From positions 186,001-250,000 of the forward strand of contig NZ_JAULBC010000002.1 of the NCBI RefSeq assembly GCF_041060425.1: DNA of 64,000 nucleotides, written 5' to 3'. This document shows, piece by piece, positions 60,006-64,000 of this stretch (positions are counted from its first letter, which is position 1; the number at the start of each line of letters is the position of its first letter). A program made the translations under genes and the position numbers. The DNA is from Danxiaibacter flavus. Lineage in GTDB: Bacteria; Bacteroidota; Bacteroidia; Chitinophagales; Chitinophagaceae. A model generated the notes under the pieces. That model did not search any database. It was not told the origin of the DNA and was given only the letters and a program-made list of their open reading frames with translations.

Positions 60006-61502
60006 ATGTCAAAAGACATCACCAAGTATCTGCATGCCGAAATGGACAAGGAAGCAGGTCTTCAACACACATTTCACAGGACCAAGATTGTGGCCACCGT
60101 TGGTCCGGCTTGCGACACCTATGACAAATTACTGGAACTGGTAAAAGCAGGCGTGAATGTTTTTCGCTTGAACTTTTCACACGGTTCACACGAAAACAAA
60201 GCTGAAATTATCCAGCACATTCGTAAGATAAACAGTACTGAACCTTACAATATTGCCATCCTTGCCGATTTGCAGGGACCTAAATTGCGCGTTGGAGAAA
60301 TTGAAAATGGCGCCTTGCCAATTGCAAAGGGCGACATTCTTACTTTCACTTCAACAGAAAAGGTTGTAGGAACTAAAGAAAAGATCTATGTTTCTTATCC
60401 TAACCTGCACGAAGATGTTGCAGTAGGAAACAAAATATTGATTGACGACGGTAAGATTGAAGTTGTTGTTGTTGAAATTGACAAAACAACCGGCGACGTA
60501 AAAGTTGTGGTTACTTACGGAGGTACATTGCTGCCAAAGAAAGGAGTTAACCTGCCTGATACGAAGATCTCCCTGCCAGCGATGACCGAAAAGGATATCA
60601 TTGATTTTGAGTTCATCATGGAACAGGATCTTGACTGGTTGGCATTGTCTTTCGTAAGACAAGCAGAAGATATCATCGATCTGAAAAGACGCGTGAATGA
60701 AAAAGGCAGCAACATCAAAGTAATGGCGAAAATTGAAATGCCTTCAGCATTGGAAGATCTTCGCAATATCATCATTGAATCTGATGGTGTGATGGTTGCA
60801 CGTGGTGACCTGGGTGTTGAACTTCCTGTGGAAAAGGTTCCGATGGCACAGCGCGACATCATCCGTAAATGTCTGCACCGCGGTAAACCTGTAATCGTTG
60901 CTACCCAGATGATGGAGAGTATGATTGACAGGGTTAAACCTAACCGTAGTGAAATTACAGACGTGGCCAACGCTGTATTGGAGGGAGCTGATGCTGTTAT
61001 GCTGAGTGGTGAAACTGCTACAGGTAATCACCCTGCACTGGTGGTTGAAACCATGTGCAAGATCATTAAAGAAGTTGAACGCACTGAATATCGTTATAAC
61101 CGTGAAGAAGATTTGAAGCCACAGCCAAAGTCTCCTTCATTCCTGAGTGATGCCATTTGCTACAATGCGTGTAAAATAGCCAGGGACCTTAGCGCTGATG
61201 CTTTAATAGGTATGACCCAAAGTGGTTATACAGGATTTGTGCTGAGCAGTTACAGGCCGAAATCACCATTGTATGTTTTCACCAAAAAGAAAAAGCTGGT
61301 TAACCAGTTAAGCCTCAGCTGGGGCGTACGTGCCTTCTATTACGATGAAGAAGAAAGTCTTGATGATATCATCTTCGACCAGATCAACATCCTGAAAGAA
61401 AGAGGATTTGTAAAAGCAAATGATGTGGTGGTAAACACAGGTAGCACACCTATTAACCTGCATCTTCCGACAAATACGCTTAAAGTAACAAAGGTTGAAT
61501 AA
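60006..61502 (+). CDS. pyk: Pyruvate kinase
   Basis: A 498-residue cytosolic enzyme making pyruvate and ATP from phosphoenolpyruvate. Motifs are RTKIVATVGPACDTY, FRLNFSHGSHENK, MAKIEMPSALEDL (catalytic Lys), ARGDLGVELPVEKVPMAQ, ATQMMESM, and GADAVMLSGETATGNHP. The beta-barrel B domain and the C-terminal regulatory domain are complete. Length is normal. It is co-operonic with pfkA and ends with a strong terminator. Confidence 0.97.
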   Translation: MSKDITKYLHAEMDKEAGLQHTFHRTKIVATVGPACDTYDKLLELVKAGVNVFRLNFSHGSHENKAEIIQHIRKINSTEPYNIAILADLQGPKLRVGEIENGALPIAKGDILTFTSTEKVVGTKEKIYVSYPNLHEDVAVGNKILIDDGKIEVVVVEIDKTTGDVKVVVTYGGTLLPKKGVNLPDTKISLPAMTEKDIIDFEFIMEQDLDWLALSFVRQAEDIIDLKRRVNEKGSNIKVMAKIEMPSALEDLRNIIIESDGVMVARGDLGVELPVEKVPMAQRDIIRKCLHRGKPVIVATQMMESMIDRVKPNRSEITDVANAVLEGADAVMLSGETATGNHPALVVETMCKIIKEVERTEYRYNREEDLKPQPKSPSFLSDAICYNACKIARDLSADALIGMTQSGYTGFVLSSYRPKSPLYVFTKKKKLVNQLSLSWGVRAFYYDEEESLDDIIFDQINILKERGFVKANDVVVNTGSTPINLHLPTNTLKVTKVE

Positions 61503-61516
61503 ACTAACCGATAAGA

Positions 61517-61541
61517 AAAGCCTCCGCAAAACGGAGGCTTT
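61517..61541 (+). terminator. Terminator of pfkA-pyk
   Basis: AAAGCCTCCG and CGGAGGCTTT form a perfect 10-bp stem with CAAAA loop, followed by CTCTTTTAT, 15 bp after the stop. Confidence 0.9.
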
Positions 61542-61771
61542 CTCTTTTATATAGTAACTCAGAGAATTGTCTATTCAATAATAGCTTTTTTATGCTTTCC
61601 TGGACTCTGTGCAATTCAGTGTGCCCTCTGTGAAGCTCTGTGTAACTGTATTATCTACTCCCTTGCCGGTGAAAACAATATTAATTACCGATCTAACTGT
61701 GAGATCTTTTCTTTTAGTTGAAGAAATAGTTACCTTAACTGCTTTTTTAAAGTTTCATTTATTATACGTCT

Positions 61772-63655
61772 ATGAGAAAATCACTTGTACTAATCCTGCT
61801 TCTGGCTGCATGTTATGCAAATGCCCAGAATGCAGACTCTATCTGGTTCAGAGAACATTACATCAAGAAAGAATTGCAAATCCCCATGCGCGATGGTGTT
61901 AAGCTGTTCACTTCGGTATATATGCCAAAGGACACGACTGTAAAACATCCCATGCTGATGACACGCACACCGTACTCCTGCGCACCTTACGGAGAGGATA
62001 AATGGTCTGCTATTTACAATTCTTACAAACTCGCATACCTGAAAGAAGGCTATATCATCATCACACAAGATGTACGCGGCCGTTGGATGAGCGAGGGAGA
62101 ATTTGTAGATGTGCGTCCTTTTAATCCGGCAAAAAAGACAAAAACAGATATTGACGAATCAAGCGATACCTATGATGCTATCGACTGGTTAGTGAAAAAC
62201 ATTCCGGGCAACAATGGCAAAGTAGGTGTATTTGGTATTTCCTACCCCGGCTTCTACTCTACCATGGCAGCAGCAAGCAACCACCCTGCATTAAAAGCAG
62301 TGAGTCCGCAGGCACCGGTAACCAACTGGTTCATCGGAGATGACTTTCACCATAATGGTGCATTCTTTTTTTTAGATGGATTTGCCTTTTATAACTCGTT
62401 CGGAAAGCCAAGACCGCAGCCTACAACAGTAGGCCCCAAAGGATTTGAATATTATACCAAAGACAACTATAAATTCTACCTGGAAACAGGCGCTTTGAAG
62501 AATTTTGCTAAGCTGATGGGCGACAGTATCAAGTTCTGGAAAGATCTTTACAGTCATCCTAATTATGACGATTTCTGGAAAGCGCGTGATGCAAGAAACG
62601 CGACAAAAGTGCTGGAACCAGCGATGCTTTGGGTTGGCGGAAACTTTGATGCAGAAGACAACTGGGGAGCATGGAATGCTTACCTCGCTGCTGAAAAGAA
62701 CAACATAGGAAAAGCGTTCAATAAGATTGTAATGGGTCCCTGGTATCACGGACAATGGGCAAGCAAGGATGGCACTCATTTAGGCAACGTTCGTTTTGGA
62801 TCAAACACATCAGAGTGGTATCAGCAAAACATAGAGATTCCTTTCTTTAATTATTACCTGCAGGGCAAAGGAGACATTTCTTCCATACCAGAAGCAAGTA
62901 TTTTCATCACAGGTGCTAACGAGTGGAAACAATTCCAGCAATGGCCTCCTGCCGGAAAAGAAGATAAAGCGATTTATCTGCAAGCCAATCAGCAACTGTC
63001 ATGGAACAAACCTTCGGGACAGAAAAGCTTTAGTGAATATACCAGTGATCCCGGCAAGCCGGTTCCTTACACTGAAGATGTACACTTCGACAGAACAAGA
63101 GAATACATGACAGATGACCAGCGTTTTGCTGCGCGCAGACCAGATGTATTGGTATTTCAGACAGATTCATTAACAGAAGACGTTACGGTTACAGGTAATG
63201 TTGTTGCGGATCTGTTTACCAGCATTTCTACAACCGATGCCGACTTTGTAGTAAAACTGATCGATGTGTTCCCCGACAATTTTGCTTACGGCGATGAAGA
63301 ACCGCAGCAACGCAAAACTGCTCCTAAAAGCTACACCATGAGCGGCTACCAGATGCTGGTTCATGGCGAAGTATTCAGAGGCCGTTTCCGCAATAGCTTT
63401 GAAAAACCGGTTGCATTTACACCCGGCAAGGTTGAAAATGTAAAGTACAAGTTGGGGGATGTTGCACACACGTTCAAAAAAGGCCACCGCATAATGGTGC
63501 AGATCCAAAGCACATGGTTCCCGTTGGTTGACAGAAACCCTCAACAGTTTGTCGACATCTACCATTGCGATGACAAAGACTTCATTAAAAGCGATATCAA
63601 AATATTTCATGATGGTGTGAATGCCAGCAAGATCATTCTGCCAGTGCTGAAATAG
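61772..63655 (+). CDS. CocE/NonD-family secreted hydrolase
   Basis: A 627-residue exported hydrolase; the signal peptide ends CYANAQ. The catalytic N-terminal half has MRDGVKLFTSVYMPKD, RTPYSCAPYG, the Asp/Arg motif TQDVRGRWMSEG, and nucleophile Ser in GVFGISYPGFYS. The His is in MGPWYHGQW. The C-terminal half (~400-627) is a jelly-roll of the PepX C-terminal type. Relatives are alpha-amino-acid ester hydrolases, glutaryl-7-ACA acylases and X-Pro dipeptidyl peptidases, so the substrate is uncertain. Confidence 0.9.
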   Translation: MRKSLVLILLLAACYANAQNADSIWFREHYIKKELQIPMRDGVKLFTSVYMPKDTTVKHPMLMTRTPYSCAPYGEDKWSAIYNSYKLAYLKEGYIIITQDVRGRWMSEGEFVDVRPFNPAKKTKTDIDESSDTYDAIDWLVKNIPGNNGKVGVFGISYPGFYSTMAAASNHPALKAVSPQAPVTNWFIGDDFHHNGAFFFLDGFAFYNSFGKPRPQPTTVGPKGFEYYTKDNYKFYLETGALKNFAKLMGDSIKFWKDLYSHPNYDDFWKARDARNATKVLEPAMLWVGGNFDAEDNWGAWNAYLAAEKNNIGKAFNKIVMGPWYHGQWASKDGTHLGNVRFGSNTSEWYQQNIEIPFFNYYLQGKGDISSIPEASIFITGANEWKQFQQWPPAGKEDKAIYLQANQQLSWNKPSGQKSFSEYTSDPGKPVPYTEDVHFDRTREYMTDDQRFAARRPDVLVFQTDSLTEDVTVTGNVVADLFTSISTTDADFVVKLIDVFPDNFAYGDEEPQQRKTAPKSYTMSGYQMLVHGEVFRGRFRNSFEKPVAFTPGKVENVKYKLGDVAHTFKKGHRIMVQIQSTWFPLVDRNPQQFVDIYHCDDKDFIKSDIKIFHDGVNASKIILPVLK

Positions 63656-63668
63656 CTGTGAGCGGGCA

Positions 63669-63896
63669 GGTATCAGGTGTCAGGTATGAGGTATAAGGCT
63701 TGAGGCCTGATGTTATGCGTCCTTAAGAAAACTGCATTAACCTGATAAAGGTGTTTAAAAAGCCATTTTGCAAATTAAGCAAAATGGCTTTTTATTTCGG
63801 TTTAACAAATTGTCAGGATACCTTACATCTTATGCCTTATACCTACGTTAGACGTTATACTCTTAACCTGAAACCTGATACCTGACACCTGATACC
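63669..63896. repeat. Nested inverted word repeat around the CocE terminator
   Basis: A perfect 19-bp inverted repeat (63669-63687 and 63878-63896, GGTATCAGGTGTCAGGTAT). Inside it is a perfect 11-bp pair (63689-63699 and 63834-63844, AGGTATAAGGC), with the intrinsic terminator at the apex. The outer words flank the gap between the CocE stop and the next putative gene. Confidence 0.85.
63757..63793 (+). terminator. Terminator of the CocE-type gene
   Basis: AAAAAGCCATTTTGC and GCAAAATGGCTTTTT form a perfect 15-bp stem with a 7-nt loop; a symmetric stem that could work in both directions. Confidence 0.85.
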
Positions 63897-63979
63897 CAAA
63901 GCTAAAAGCTGACAGCCCATAGCTATTTTTGCTCATTTCCCACTAAACCTTTACTTTAGCCATTCTTAACCTCTAGGCT

Positions 63980-64000
63980 TTGACTAACCAGAATCCTGAA
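63980..64000 (+). CDS. Possible start of a gene running off the window
   Basis: A TTG codon at 63980 opens a frame reading MTNQNPE up to the window edge. Too short to identify; listed only because the flanking region lacks other genes. Confidence 0.2.

Overview
The window looks like chromosomal DNA of a Bacteroidota bacterium, most likely of the Chitinophagaceae type. The evidence is indirect but consistent. It has lineage-typical families (GLPGLI protein, TonB-receptor-like outer-membrane beta-barrel protein, DUF3078, DUF2061, DUF7935-like, ~790-residue MacB-like permeases). It has promoters with the Bacteroidota -7 element TAnnTTTG. It has the gene order miaB - sigma-54 activator - lptE - TPR protein - secG. 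No rRNA, tRNA, phage or CRISPR locus was recognised. One 100-N scaffold gap lies at 55374-55473.

Layout. 0.4-7 kb: outer-membrane barrel protein, GLPGLI protein and a translationally coupled histidine kinase/response regulator. 7-9.4 kb: menaquinone (futalosine route) mqnA and divergent purB. 9.6-12 kb: MacB-like permease. 12.5-16.5 kb: histidine degradation (hutU, hutH) with a MarR regulator that has its own palindromic operator. 17-23 kb: tex, an exonuclease/GIY-YIG fusion, a methylmalonyl-CoA mutase large subunit and a small membrane protein. 23-25 kb: lipoprotein hydrolase and an AT-rich stretch with tiny ORFs. 25-31 kb: sulfate reduction and siroheme cluster (cysH, cobA, cysJ, cysI, precorrin-2 dehydrogenase). 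31-38.8 kb: lepA, HEAT protein, second MacB-like permease, DUF2061 protein, two tandem lipoproteins. 39-47.9 kb, mostly minus strand: TPR membrane protein and TPR-AAA+ ATPase, serA, rpmE2, Dabb protein, yajQ, yggS, a secreted cyclase-fold-like protein, DUF3078 protein. 48-55 kb: miaB to secG block, mltG, yihY. 55.6-64 kb: cysteine-free sirtuin, subtilase, DinB protein, pfkA, pyk, CocE-type hydrolase.

How genes work together. The sulfur cluster pairs the enzymes (APS reductase, sulfite reductase flavoprotein and hemoprotein) with enzymes that make the siroheme cofactor. A shared short motif upstream of cysH, cobA and the distant DUF2061 gene suggests a common sulfur regulator. hutH and hutU perform the first two steps of histidine catabolism. 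pfkA and pyk are adjacent glycolytic genes.

The most unusual signal is non-coding. At least sixteen genes are followed, at or within a few bases of their stop codon, by one of several families of short phrase-like repeats (8-11 bp words, mutated at a few positions). These often occur as inverted halves around a terminator or intergenic gap. In yihY, the sirtuin gene, miaB and probably tex, the repeat supplies the stop codon. One family (GTAAGA arrays) has recurring boundary sequences. The window also has two REP-like palindrome clusters and a ~400-bp fold-back element.
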